From Intestinimonas massiliensis (ex Afouda et al. 2020) (GTDB taxonomy: Bacteria; Bacillota; Clostridia; Oscillospirales; Oscillospiraceae): 64,000 nt of DNA. The position numbers were made by a program, and so were the translations under genes. The stretch covers positions 153,750 to 217,749 of the forward strand of contig NZ_LR131147.1 in assembly GCF_900626285.1 (NCBI RefSeq), given 5' to 3'. Shown here one piece after another: positions 17,367-25,191 of the stretch. Each line of letters starts with the position of its first letter. The first letter of the stretch is position 1. Below the pieces are notes generated by a model. That model saw only the letters and a list, made by a program, of their open reading frames with translations. It was not told where the DNA came from and made no database searches.

Positions 17367-17759
17367 ATGGCAGAGTTTGAGGATAAGCTGAACGCCATTT
17401 TGAACGATCCTCAGGCAATGGGACAGATCCTGTCAGCGGCAAAGGCGCTCTCCGGTCAGCAGGAAGAACCGGAATCCGGCCACGCCGAGGCGGACACCTC
17501 AGACGGCGAAGCCCCTGATCCTCTGGCCGCACTGGGCCAGCTGGACCCCAAACTGGTGCAGCTGGGTCTGCGTCTGTTTTCAGAGTATACCGGCAATGAC
17601 GACAAGAAAACCGCGCTTCTGGAGGCCCTCAAGCCCTTTCTCCGACCGGAACGGCAGGCAAAGGTGGAGCAGGCCGTCAAGATCGCCAAACTCACCAAAG
17701 TGATCCGCACCGCCTTCCAGCTCTTCCAGGACCGCAGAGAGGAGGCGGACGATGTATAA
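17367..17759 (+). CDS. Unknown helical protein, second of the operon
   Basis: Not recognised. The 130-aa protein starts with AEFEDKLNAILNDPQAMGQI, which recalls the preceding protein. An acidic Glu/Asp/Ser linker follows (about residues 31-50), then a helical C-terminal domain (LDPKLVQLGLRLFSEY through RTAFQLFQDRREE). GAAAGGGGGATCGT precedes the ATG. Its stop overlaps the next gene by 8 bp. Confidence 0.75.
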   Translation: MAEFEDKLNAILNDPQAMGQILSAAKALSGQQEEPESGHAEADTSDGEAPDPLAALGQLDPKLVQLGLRLFSEYTGNDDKKTALLEALKPFLRPERQAKVEQAVKIAKLTKVIRTAFQLFQDRREEADDV

Positions 17760-18024
17760 CCGCTACATACCCAACGGCACTACCTACACCCGTGTTACCG
17801 AGCCTGATCCGCCGCCCCCTCCCCCGCCCCGCCGGGCCAAAAAGGAGGAGAAAAAATCCGGACTGCTCTCCGGGCTGCTCAAGTCGCTCAAGCTGGAGGA
17901 GCTGGACACCGGGGACGCCCTGCTCCTGCTGATCCTGCTGCTCCTCTTTCTGGACGGAGACGACAATCTGGAGCTGGTCATCGCCCTGGGTCTGATTCTG
18001 CTGTTGGGCCTGGGAAAGGACTGA
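17752..18024 (+). CDS. Polyproline- and leucine-rich small membrane-associated protein, third of the operon
   Basis: Not recognised. The 90-aa protein has a Tyr-rich start (MYNRYIPNGTTYTRV), seven consecutive prolines, a basic stretch (RRAKKEEKK), and two hydrophobic Leu-rich segments (LLLLILLLLFL and LVIALGLILLLGL) split by DGDDN. Seven prolines in a row would normally need elongation factor P for efficient translation. It overlaps the preceding gene by 8 bp, so the two are likely coupled. Confidence 0.72.
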   Translation: MYNRYIPNGTTYTRVTEPDPPPPPPPRRAKKEEKKSGLLSGLLKSLKLEELDTGDALLLLILLLLFLDGDDNLELVIALGLILLLGLGKD

Positions 18025-18025
18025 C

Positions 18026-18784
18026 TCAATGAGTCACCGTATGGAGCACCGTTCCGTCCGGCAGGGTAAAGGAGCTGTCGGACGGCGCGGGGCGCTCCAG
18101 GGCAGTGGCGGTCATACGATAGACCACCTGACCGTTTTTCAGCTGCTCCGCTTTGACCAGCAGGCCGCTGTCGTCATCTACCCAGTAGCGCTCCACATGG
18201 CCGGAATCGTCCGGCACAGTCTCTACATAGATACAGCCCAGACTGTCCAGAGCCTGGTACTCCGCCGCCGCAATGTCGTCGGGGTCCAAATCCAGCACCG
18301 TCTCATAGGTGGGGATACGCTGGCCCTCCAGGTCCGCCGAGGCGTCGTCGGAGGGGCCGGTCAGCACCTCCTGGCCGCTGTACCAGACCCAGAACCGGCC
18401 GTCACCCACGATCGAGTGGCGGACTGTTCCGCCGGGCCAGGTGGCATCTGTCCGGGTCCAGCCCCCATCCACCCAGACCTGGGCCTGGGTGGTGCCCTGC
18501 TGGTCCGTTTCCTCTCCCCAGATGTCCTGAATGGTCACCGTCCTGCCGTAGCTCTCCGGCCGCTTCAGGGTCGCAATGACGTTCTGTACCGTCTGGGGGG
18601 TCACTTCCACCCGGACCAGGTCCCCATTTTCCGTCCCGTCGGGCGAGGCAGAGGGTTCAGCTATGGGCAGTATGATCTTGGCCGTATCGGGGGCAAAAAC
18701 ACCCAGTCCAAAGCTGGAGAGGATAGCCACCGCAATAATCACGGCAATGAGGGCCACGATGATATTTCGTTTGCGCCGCTCCAC
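18026..18784 (-). CDS. Membrane-anchored extracytoplasmic protein, function unknown
   Basis: The 252-aa protein has a short basic N-terminus (ERRKRN), one membrane segment at residues 8-30 (IIVALIAVIIAVAILSSFGLGVF) and a large exported domain. The domain pattern (VWVDGGWTRTDATWPGG, then YWVDDDSGLLVKAEQLKNGQ) resembles LolA/RseB-type beta-half-barrel proteins, but this is only a resemblance. GTG start at 18784 with AAGGAGG. It converges on the three-gene small-protein operon with one base between stops. Confidence 0.7.
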   Translation of the reverse strand: MERRKRNIIVALIAVIIAVAILSSFGLGVFAPDTAKIILPIAEPSASPDGTENGDLVRVEVTPQTVQNVIATLKRPESYGRTVTIQDIWGEETDQQGTTQAQVWVDGGWTRTDATWPGGTVRHSIVGDGRFWVWYSGQEVLTGPSDDASADLEGQRIPTYETVLDLDPDDIAAAEYQALDSLGCIYVETVPDDSGHVERYWVDDDSGLLVKAEQLKNGQVVYRMTATALERPAPSDSSFTLPDGTVLHTVTH

Positions 18785-18819
18785 ACCGCACCCTCCTTCC
18801 GCTGGGATTTTCCTTCAGA

Positions 18820-19968
18820 TCACACGCCAAAAGCCGCCGGAGGCTGATCCCGCAGGCCGAACTTCCATTCGATGGCATCCACGATCCGGACACATGCATG
18901 GCCGTCGCCATAGGGATTGACCGCGTGAGCCATGGCGTGATACGCGTTTTCATCGGTCAGCAGCTGGGAGGCCATCCGGAAAATGGTCTTCTCCTCCGTG
19001 CCGGCGATCTTTACGGTACCCGCCGCCACTGCCTCCGGCCGCTCGGTCTCCCGCCGCAGGACAAGCACAGGCCGTCCCAGAGCCGGGGCCTCCTCCTGCA
19101 GTCCGCCGGAGTCGGTCATCACCAGGTAGGACCGGGCCATCAGGTTGTGCATCTCCTCCACGTCCAGGGGATCGATCAGGTGGATGCGGTCGTGGCCGGA
19201 CAGGTATTTGCCCGCCGCCTCCCGCACCACGGGAGACAGATGGACAGGATAAACCAGCTCCACATCAGGGAAGGCGTCCGCCACCCGGCGCAGAGCCGTC
19301 ATGATATTGGCCATAGGCTGGCCGTAATTCTCCCGCCGGTGGCAGGTCACCAGGATGATCTTCTTCCCCTGATAGTCCAGGCGATTCAGTAGGTCGTTTG
19401 CAAAGTGATAGTCCTTTACAACCGTTGTTTTCAGGGCGTCGATCACTGTATTTCCGGTAATGAACACCCCGTCTTTGATATCCTCCCGGGCCAGATTGTC
19501 CCGGTTGGCGGTTGTGGGGCAGAAATGCAGGTCGGCGATGTCCCCCACCAGCTTCCGGTTCATCTCCTCCGGGAAGGGGGAGTACTTGTCCCAGGTACGC
19601 AGGCCGGCCTCCACATGGCCCACCATGATCTGGTGGTAGAAGGCGGCCAGGGCCCCGGCAAAGGTGGTGGAGGTGTCGCCGTGGACCAGCACCAGGTCGG
19701 GCTTGGCCTGCTCCAGCACGCTCTCCATACCCAGCAGACATTTGGTGGTGATGGTGGACAGGGTCTGGCGGGGCTCCATGATGTTCAGGTCATAGTCCGG
19801 CTTCAGGTGAAAGATCTCCAGCACCGAGTCCAGCATCTGGCGGTGCTGGGCGGTGACGCAGCAGATGGACTGGATCCCGGACCGCCCCTGAAGTTCCTTG
19901 ACCAGCGGCGCCATCTTAATGGCCTCCGGCCGGGTGCCGAAAATAGTCATAACACGAATGGGCTTCAC
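18820..19968 (-). CDS. wecB: UDP-N-acetylglucosamine 2-epimerase (non-hydrolysing)
   Basis: The 382-aa enzyme makes UDP-ManNAc for teichoic acid or other wall glycopolymers. The start VMTIFGTRPEAIKMAPLV, HGDTSTT, HVEAGLRT and the C-terminal TDSGGLQEEAP and RRETERPEA motifs are diagnostic. GTG 19968 overlaps the upstream glycosyltransferase stop by 4 bp. Together they make the lipid-linked GlcNAc acceptor and the ManNAc donor used at the start of wall polymer synthesis. mnaA would be the Bacillus name. Confidence 0.93.
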   Translation of the reverse strand: MKPIRVMTIFGTRPEAIKMAPLVKELQGRSGIQSICCVTAQHRQMLDSVLEIFHLKPDYDLNIMEPRQTLSTITTKCLLGMESVLEQAKPDLVLVHGDTSTTFAGALAAFYHQIMVGHVEAGLRTWDKYSPFPEEMNRKLVGDIADLHFCPTTANRDNLAREDIKDGVFITGNTVIDALKTTVVKDYHFANDLLNRLDYQGKKIILVTCHRRENYGQPMANIMTALRRVADAFPDVELVYPVHLSPVVREAAGKYLSGHDRIHLIDPLDVEEMHNLMARSYLVMTDSGGLQEEAPALGRPVLVLRRETERPEAVAAGTVKIAGTEEKTIFRMASQLLTDENAYHAMAHAVNPYGDGHACVRIVDAIEWKFGLRDQPPAAFGV

Positions 19969-21068
19969 TTTTTCTCCTCCTCTCCCTGCTCATCGGAGGG
20001 AGCATCTTTTTCCCGCTCCTTCCGGTTGTTGCTCAGGAAGATATGTCCGGCAATGGCGCCGGCAAAGCACAGGGCCATCAGCAGCAGCATGGCCTTCACC
20101 GGGCCACTGGTGGTGAGCACCACCGCGGACAGGCCCAGGATGGCGCTGATCATGTACAGCACCGCCACCGCCTGCTTCTGGTTCAGACCCATGTCGATGA
20201 GCCGGTGGTGCACATGGCTCCGGTCGGCGTGCATGGGGCTCTGGCCGTGGGCAATGCGGCGGATAAAGGCAAAGCAGGTGTCAAAAATGGGCAGGCCCAG
20301 CATGAGGAAGGGCACCGCGAAGGAAATAATCGTATACAGCTTGAACAGGCCCTGAATGGACACCACCGCCAGGATAAAGCCCAGGAAGGTGGAACCGGTA
20401 TCCCCCATAAAGATCTTGGCCGGGTTCATGTTATAGGGCAGGAAGCCCAGACAGCCGCCGGTGAGGGCCGCCATCAGGATGGCCACCGGCCCGTCGCTGA
20501 TGGCCAGGGAGATGACCAGCAGGGTCATGGAGCTGATGGCAGACACACCGCAGGCCAGGCCGTCCAGACCGTCGATCAGGTTCACCGCGTTGGTGATGGC
20601 CACGATCCACAGCACCGTCACCGGGATGGACAGCCACCCCAGATCCCAGTACAGATTCTGGGAAAATACGTTGGGATTGGACAGGGTATCGATCACATTG
20701 CCGGACAGTACCGCCACCAGGGCAGCCACGATCTGGACCACAAATTTAAACATGGCCTTCAGGCTATAGATATCATCAAAAATGCCCAGCACCACGATGA
20801 TGACCGCCCCCAGCAGCATACCGCGCATCTGGTCGGTCAGGTCCATAAATACCAGCACGCTGAGCAGGAAACCCAAAAAGATGGCCAGGCCACCCATCCG
20901 GGGAATGGGGTGGTCGTGCATACGACGGTTGTCTTTGGGCACATCCACGGCGCCCATTTTAAAGGCCAGATTCCGGACCACCGGCGTGGTGATCAGCGCC
21001 ACCAGGAAGGCCACCACCAGAGCGGCGGCCACAACGCCGATGAGAGGAAGATTCAAATCCATCGCCAT
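19965..21068 (-). CDS. tagO: Undecaprenyl-phosphate GlcNAc-1-phosphate transferase (TagO/WecA)
   Basis: The 367-aa polytopic membrane enzyme belongs to the MraY/WecA family. It moves GlcNAc-1-phosphate to undecaprenyl phosphate, the committed step of wall teichoic acid or similar polymers. NAVNLIDGLDGLA, GDTGSTFLGF and HADRSHVHHRL are the family's metal and substrate motifs. The C-terminal tail is charged (NNRKEREKDAPSDEQGEEEKK). It overlaps the epimerase gene by 4 bp. Confidence 0.92.
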   Translation of the reverse strand: MAMDLNLPLIGVVAAALVVAFLVALITTPVVRNLAFKMGAVDVPKDNRRMHDHPIPRMGGLAIFLGFLLSVLVFMDLTDQMRGMLLGAVIIVVLGIFDDIYSLKAMFKFVVQIVAALVAVLSGNVIDTLSNPNVFSQNLYWDLGWLSIPVTVLWIVAITNAVNLIDGLDGLACGVSAISSMTLLVISLAISDGPVAILMAALTGGCLGFLPYNMNPAKIFMGDTGSTFLGFILAVVSIQGLFKLYTIISFAVPFLMLGLPIFDTCFAFIRRIAHGQSPMHADRSHVHHRLIDMGLNQKQAVAVLYMISAILGLSAVVLTTSGPVKAMLLLMALCFAGAIAGHIFLSNNRKEREKDAPSDEQGEEEKK

Positions 21069-21088
21069 AGGAAAGACGCTCCTTTATG

Positions 21089-22090
21089 TCAACGGGGCAG
21101 GAAGCCCACCTTTTTATATACCTTACGCAGGGTCTTTTCCGCTACATAAGACGCCTTTTCCGCACCCGCCCGATACACGCTCTCCAGGTAGCCCTTATCG
21201 GCCAGCAGGCGCTGGGTCTCTTCCCGGATGGGACGGAGCAGTTCCACTACAGCCTCGCCCACCACAGGCTTGAAGGCGCCGTAGCCCTTGCCGTCGAATT
21301 CCTGCTCGATCTCCTCATAGCTCTTGCCGGTGATGGCGGAGTAGATACCCATCAGGTTGGACACGCCGGGCTTCTGCTCCCGGTCAAAGCGGATGCACCG
21401 CTCGGTATCGCTGTCGGTGATGGCCCGCTTGAACTTGCGCATGATATCCTCCGGCTTCTCCATGATGAACACACAGCCATCGGGGATGGACTTGCTCATC
21501 TTGGTATCCGGCTGGTTCAGGCTCATCACCCGGGCACCCGCCTTGGGGATGTAGGGCTGAGGCATCTTGAACACCTCGCCGTAGGCGTGGTTGAACCGGT
21601 TAGCGATGTCCCGGCAGATCTCCACGTGCTGCTTCTGGTCCTCACCCACCGGCACGAAGTCGGGCTGGTAGAGCAGGATGTCCGCCGCCATCAGGCAGGG
21701 ATAGGTGAACAGGCCGGCGTTGATGTTGTCAGCATGCTTGGCGGACTTGTCCTTGAACTGGGTCATGCGGGACAGCTCACCGAACATGGTGTAGCAGTCC
21801 AGCACCCAGCCCAGCTCGGCGTGCTGATGGACGTGAGACTGGACGAAAATGGTGTTCTTGGCCGGGTCCAGGCCGCAGGCGATGTAGGTAGCGATCTGGG
21901 TCAGGGTGCGGCGGCGCAGGTTCGCCGGGTCCTGACGCACGGTGATGGTATGCAGATCGGCCATAAACCAGTAGCAGTCAAACTGGTCGGACAGCTCCGC
22001 CCAGTTCTTGATGGCACCCAGATAATTGCCCAGGTGCAGCTCTCCGCTGGGCTGGATACCGGACAGAAGGACCTTCTTCTCGTTTTCCAT
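21089..22090 (-). CDS. trpS: Tryptophanyl-tRNA synthetase
   Basis: The 333-aa class I synthetase starts MENEKKVLLSGIQPSGELHLGNYLGA, containing the HIGH-equivalent HLGN. The KMSKS motif reads KMSKSIPDG. ATG 22090 with AGAGGTG is preferred to a GTG four codons upstream. The leader from the predicted promoter is only about 55 nt, too short for a T-box, so no tRNA-sensing riboswitch is expected here. Confidence 0.96.
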   Translation of the reverse strand: MENEKKVLLSGIQPSGELHLGNYLGAIKNWAELSDQFDCYWFMADLHTITVRQDPANLRRRTLTQIATYIACGLDPAKNTIFVQSHVHQHAELGWVLDCYTMFGELSRMTQFKDKSAKHADNINAGLFTYPCLMAADILLYQPDFVPVGEDQKQHVEICRDIANRFNHAYGEVFKMPQPYIPKAGARVMSLNQPDTKMSKSIPDGCVFIMEKPEDIMRKFKRAITDSDTERCIRFDREQKPGVSNLMGIYSAITGKSYEEIEQEFDGKGYGAFKPVVGEAVVELLRPIREETQRLLADKGYLESVYRAGAEKASYVAEKTLRKVYKKVGFLPR

Positions 22091-22151
22091 AATGAAACAC
22101 ACCTCTTACGCGTGATTTTTGCTGTTCAGGCACAATGCCCCATATTGAGTT

Positions 22152-22180
22152 ATCATATCATATCCAAATGCCCTTGACAA
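22152..22180 (-). promoter_or_regulatory. trpS promoter, back-to-back with gltX promoter
   Basis: On the minus strand TTGTCA (22175-22180), a 17-bp spacer and TATGAT (22152-22157). Its -35 box is the complement of the gltX -35 box shifted by one base. Confidence 0.6.
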
Positions 22181-22202
22181 TCCTCAGAAGAAAAAATAGA
22201 AT
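22174..22202 (+). promoter_or_regulatory. gltX promoter
   Basis: A perfect TTGACA (22174-22179), a 17-bp A-rich spacer and TAGAAT (22197-22202) lie 45 bp before gltX. Confidence 0.75.
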
Positions 22203-22246
22203 AAGGTGACGATCATCGCAAATACTGCGAAAAAGGAGTTTTTCCA

Positions 22247-23731
22247 ATGGAACTGAACTGGTTTGAGGAGATGGAGGCCCGCATCCCCAAGGATGGGGTG
22301 CGCACCCGCTTTGCCCCCTCTCCCACAGGCTATATGCACGTGGGCAACCTGCGCACCGCCCTGTACACCTGGCTCATTGCCCGGCACGCTGGCGGCAAAT
22401 TCATTCTGCGCATCGAGGACACCGACCAGGGCCGGCTGGTGGAGGGCGCTACCGAGGTCATCTACAACACCCTGCGCAAGTGCGGCCTCACCTGGGACGA
22501 GGGCCCCGATCTGGGCGGTCCGGTGGGCCCCTACATCCAGACCCAGCGCCGGGACCTGTATGGCAAGTATGCCGAACTGCTGGTGGAGAAGGGACACGCC
22601 TACTACTGCTTCTGTGAAAAGACCGAATCGGAAGAGGATTCCGGCGACTTTGACCGGGCGGCCGATCCCTGCCGTTTCCTGAACCTGGAGGAGGCCAAGG
22701 CCAGGGTGGCTGCCGGTGCTCCCTATGTCATCCGGCAGAAAATCCCCGCTGAGGGCTCCACCACCTTCTCCGACGCCGTGTTCGGGGACATCACCGTGGA
22801 GAACAAGACCCTGGACGACCAGGTGCTCATCAAACGGGACGGCCTGCCCACCTATAACTTCGCCAACGTCATCGACGACCACCTGATGGGCATCACCCAC
22901 GTGGTGCGGGGCTCCGAGTACCTGTCCTCCGCCCCCAAGTACAACCTGCTGTACCAGGGCTTCGGCTGGGACGTGCCCACCTATATCCACTGCTCCCCCG
23001 TCATGCGGGATCAGCACAACAAGATGAGCAAGCGCCACGGTGACCCCTCCTATGAGGACCTGATTGCCATGGGCTACCTGTCCGAGGCGGTGGTGAACTA
23101 CGTCACCCTGCTGGGCTGGTCTCCCCGGGGCGAGTATGCCGAGCGGGAGTTCTTCACCCTGAACGAGCTGGCGGAGATCTTTGACATCGGCGGCATCTCC
23201 AAGTCCCCCGCCATCTTCGATATTGAGAAGCTGAAGTACTTTAACGCCAACTACCTCCGCGCCCTCTCCCCTGAGGCTTTCTACGAGGGCGCCGAGCCCT
23301 ATCTGAAAGAGGCGGTCAAGACCCCCGGCATCGACCTGAAGCTGATTGCCCCTCTGGTGCAGCCCCGGTGTGACACCTGGCTGGACATCGCCCCCCAGGT
23401 GGACTTCTTCGACGCTCTGCCGGAGTACTCCAACGAGCTCTACTGCCACAAGAAGATGAAAACCAACGAGGAGAACTCCAAGGAGGCTCTGGAGCAGGTG
23501 CTGCCGGTGCTGGAAAACCTGACCGACTGGACCTACGACGCCATCCACGACGCCCTCATCGGCCTGGCCCAGAAGCTGGAGCTGAAGAACGGCCGCATCA
23601 TGTGGCCGGTACGTACCGCTCTGTCCGGTAAGGCGGTCACCCCCGGCGGCGCGGTGGAACTGGCCCATATTCTGGGCAAGGAGGAATCCACCCGCCGGAT
23701 CAGGCTGGGTATCGCTCAGCTGGAAAAATAA
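22247..23731 (+). CDS. gltX: Glutamyl-tRNA synthetase
   Basis: The 494-aa class I synthetase charges tRNA-Glu. RFAPSPTGYMHVGNLRTALY (residues 21-40) holds the HIGH-type motif and HNKMSKRHGD the KMSKS motif. AAAAAGGAG lies 8-9 bp before the ATG. Whether it also charges tRNA-Gln (non-discriminating form) cannot be told. A strong hairpin terminator follows. Confidence 0.96.
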   Translation: MELNWFEEMEARIPKDGVRTRFAPSPTGYMHVGNLRTALYTWLIARHAGGKFILRIEDTDQGRLVEGATEVIYNTLRKCGLTWDEGPDLGGPVGPYIQTQRRDLYGKYAELLVEKGHAYYCFCEKTESEEDSGDFDRAADPCRFLNLEEAKARVAAGAPYVIRQKIPAEGSTTFSDAVFGDITVENKTLDDQVLIKRDGLPTYNFANVIDDHLMGITHVVRGSEYLSSAPKYNLLYQGFGWDVPTYIHCSPVMRDQHNKMSKRHGDPSYEDLIAMGYLSEAVVNYVTLLGWSPRGEYAEREFFTLNELAEIFDIGGISKSPAIFDIEKLKYFNANYLRALSPEAFYEGAEPYLKEAVKTPGIDLKLIAPLVQPRCDTWLDIAPQVDFFDALPEYSNELYCHKKMKTNEENSKEALEQVLPVLENLTDWTYDAIHDALIGLAQKLELKNGRIMWPVRTALSGKAVTPGGAVELAHILGKEESTRRIRLGIAQLEK

Positions 23732-23742
23732 GTACAGCATAC

Positions 23743-23785
23743 AACGCCCCCTTTTACGCAACCTAGCGGTAAAAGGGGGCGTTTT
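23743..23785 (+). terminator. Terminator after gltX, overlapping the ypeB ribosome site
   Basis: AACGCCCCCTTTTAC (23743-23757) pairs perfectly with GTAAAAGGGGGCGTT (23769-23783) around an 11-nt loop and is followed by TTG. The right arm contains the only ribosome-binding-like sequence (AAAAGGGGGC) in front of ypeB. Confidence 0.75.
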
Positions 23786-23788
23786 GTT

Positions 23789-25150
23789 ATGGATAAAAGA
23801 AGAATCAAGGCCTTGGGGATTATTTTTCTCGCGGCGGCCTTTGCTGTCACCTCCGGCTTCGCGGTACAGGGATATGTCCGGGCCGCTCAGTACCGGCGTC
23901 TGCTGGACAACGGCTACCGGCACGCCTTTGCGGAGCTGGCCACGGCGGCCGGAGAGCTGGATGTGTCCCTCCAGAAGGCGGCCTATGCCACCTCCCCCGC
24001 CCTGTTCTCCGTCCTGTGCGCCCAGACCTACGCCAAAGCCACCGCCGCTCAGTCCGCTCTGGGCGAGCTGCCCTATGGCAATGTGGAGCTGGAGCAGACG
24101 GCCTCCTTCCTGGCCAAAGCCGGCGACTACGCCCTCTCTCTGGCCAGCGCCGCCGAAAGCGGCCAGGTCTGCACCCAGGAGCATCGGAACACCCTTCAGG
24201 CCCTCTCTCAATCTGCCTCAGAAATCGCCGGAATCCTTCAGGACATCCAGGCTGACCTGAGCGCAGGTACGCTGGAGCCGGAGAGTCTGGAGCAGGTCCA
24301 GCAGCGGCTGGCCGCCGCCGGCCAGGAAGGGGATCAGGTGGAAAGCGGTTCCGCCTTCCAGACCGCGGAGGCGGACTTTCCCGAGGTACCATCCCTGATC
24401 TATGACGGCCCCTTCTCCGAGCACCTGTCCAACCGCACCCCCCGGATGCTGGAGGGTCTGCCCCAGGTGGACGAACAGACCGCCAAAGAGGCCGCCGCCG
24501 CCTTTCTGGATCTGAGAAGCGATATTTTCACTCTCACGGCATCCGGGGAGGGCGCTCTGCCCACCTATGGCTTTACCGCTATGGTGGATGGCGGGGAACT
24601 GTATATTGAGGTGACCAGACAGGGCGGCCAGATCCTTCAGCTGTTCACTTCCCGCCCGGTGGGCGAGCAGGTTCTGACCCGAAAGGAGGGTTATGCGGCG
24701 GCGGAACAATTCCTGTCCGATCACGGCTATCAGGACATGGGGCCCAGCTATTCCATCGACCAGAACGGCCTGCTCACCATCCACTTTGCCGCCCGCCAGG
24801 ACGGGGTCTACTGCTACCCCGACCTGCTCAAGGTCCAGGTGGCGCTGGACACCGGGGACGTGGTGGGCTTTGAGGCCCACGGTTACCTGATGAACCACGG
24901 CGACCGGACGCTGTCCGCCCCCGCCGTTTCCGCCGACCAGGCCATGGAGCAGGTGCCGGAGAGCCTCACCGTTCTGAACACTCAGACAGCCCTCATTCCC
25001 ACCGGCGGGGAATATGAGGTCCTGTGCCACGAGTTCAAGTGCCAGAGCGCCAACGGCAGCCATGTGCTCATCTATGTCAATGCCCAGACCGGTGAGCAGG
25101 AGCGTATTCTCCTGCTGCTGGAGGATGAATCGGGAACTTTGGTCATATAA
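23789..25150 (+). CDS. ypeB: Germination protein YpeB (PepSY domains)
   Basis: The 453-aa protein has one N-terminal membrane segment (residues 9-27), the helical YpeB domain that starts RAAQYRRLLDNGYRHAFAEL, and C-terminal PepSY-like repeats. In Bacillus YpeB stabilises the spore cortex-lytic enzyme SleB and is encoded directly after it. Here no sleB is adjacent: gltX lies upstream and cls convergent downstream. ATG 23789 overlaps the gltX terminator region, with AGGGGGC in the hairpin arm as the likely ribosome site. Confidence 0.88.
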   Translation: MDKRRIKALGIIFLAAAFAVTSGFAVQGYVRAAQYRRLLDNGYRHAFAELATAAGELDVSLQKAAYATSPALFSVLCAQTYAKATAAQSALGELPYGNVELEQTASFLAKAGDYALSLASAAESGQVCTQEHRNTLQALSQSASEIAGILQDIQADLSAGTLEPESLEQVQQRLAAAGQEGDQVESGSAFQTAEADFPEVPSLIYDGPFSEHLSNRTPRMLEGLPQVDEQTAKEAAAAFLDLRSDIFTLTASGEGALPTYGFTAMVDGGELYIEVTRQGGQILQLFTSRPVGEQVLTRKEGYAAAEQFLSDHGYQDMGPSYSIDQNGLLTIHFAARQDGVYCYPDLLKVQVALDTGDVVGFEAHGYLMNHGDRTLSAPAVSADQAMEQVPESLTVLNTQTALIPTGGEYEVLCHEFKCQSANGSHVLIYVNAQTGEQERILLLLEDESGTLVI

Positions 25151-25191
25151 ACAAACCGTGCCTGCCGTAAAAACGGCAGGCACGGTTTGTT
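25150..25191. terminator. Bidirectional terminator between ypeB and cls
   Basis: A 19-bp perfect stem (AACAAACCGTGCCTGCCGT and its complement) closes a 4-nt A loop and is flanked by A and T runs. It overlaps the ypeB stop and touches the cls stop. Confidence 0.85.

Noticed and set aside
22091..22246. T-box riboswitch for trpS or gltX
   Set aside because: Leaders predicted from the promoters are only about 40-55 nt and contain no T-box sequence or terminator/antiterminator pair.
22184..24211. 675-codon open frame antisense to gltX
   Set aside because: It runs opposite a fully recognisable gltX and the ypeB start; long antisense frames are a side effect of GC-rich third positions.
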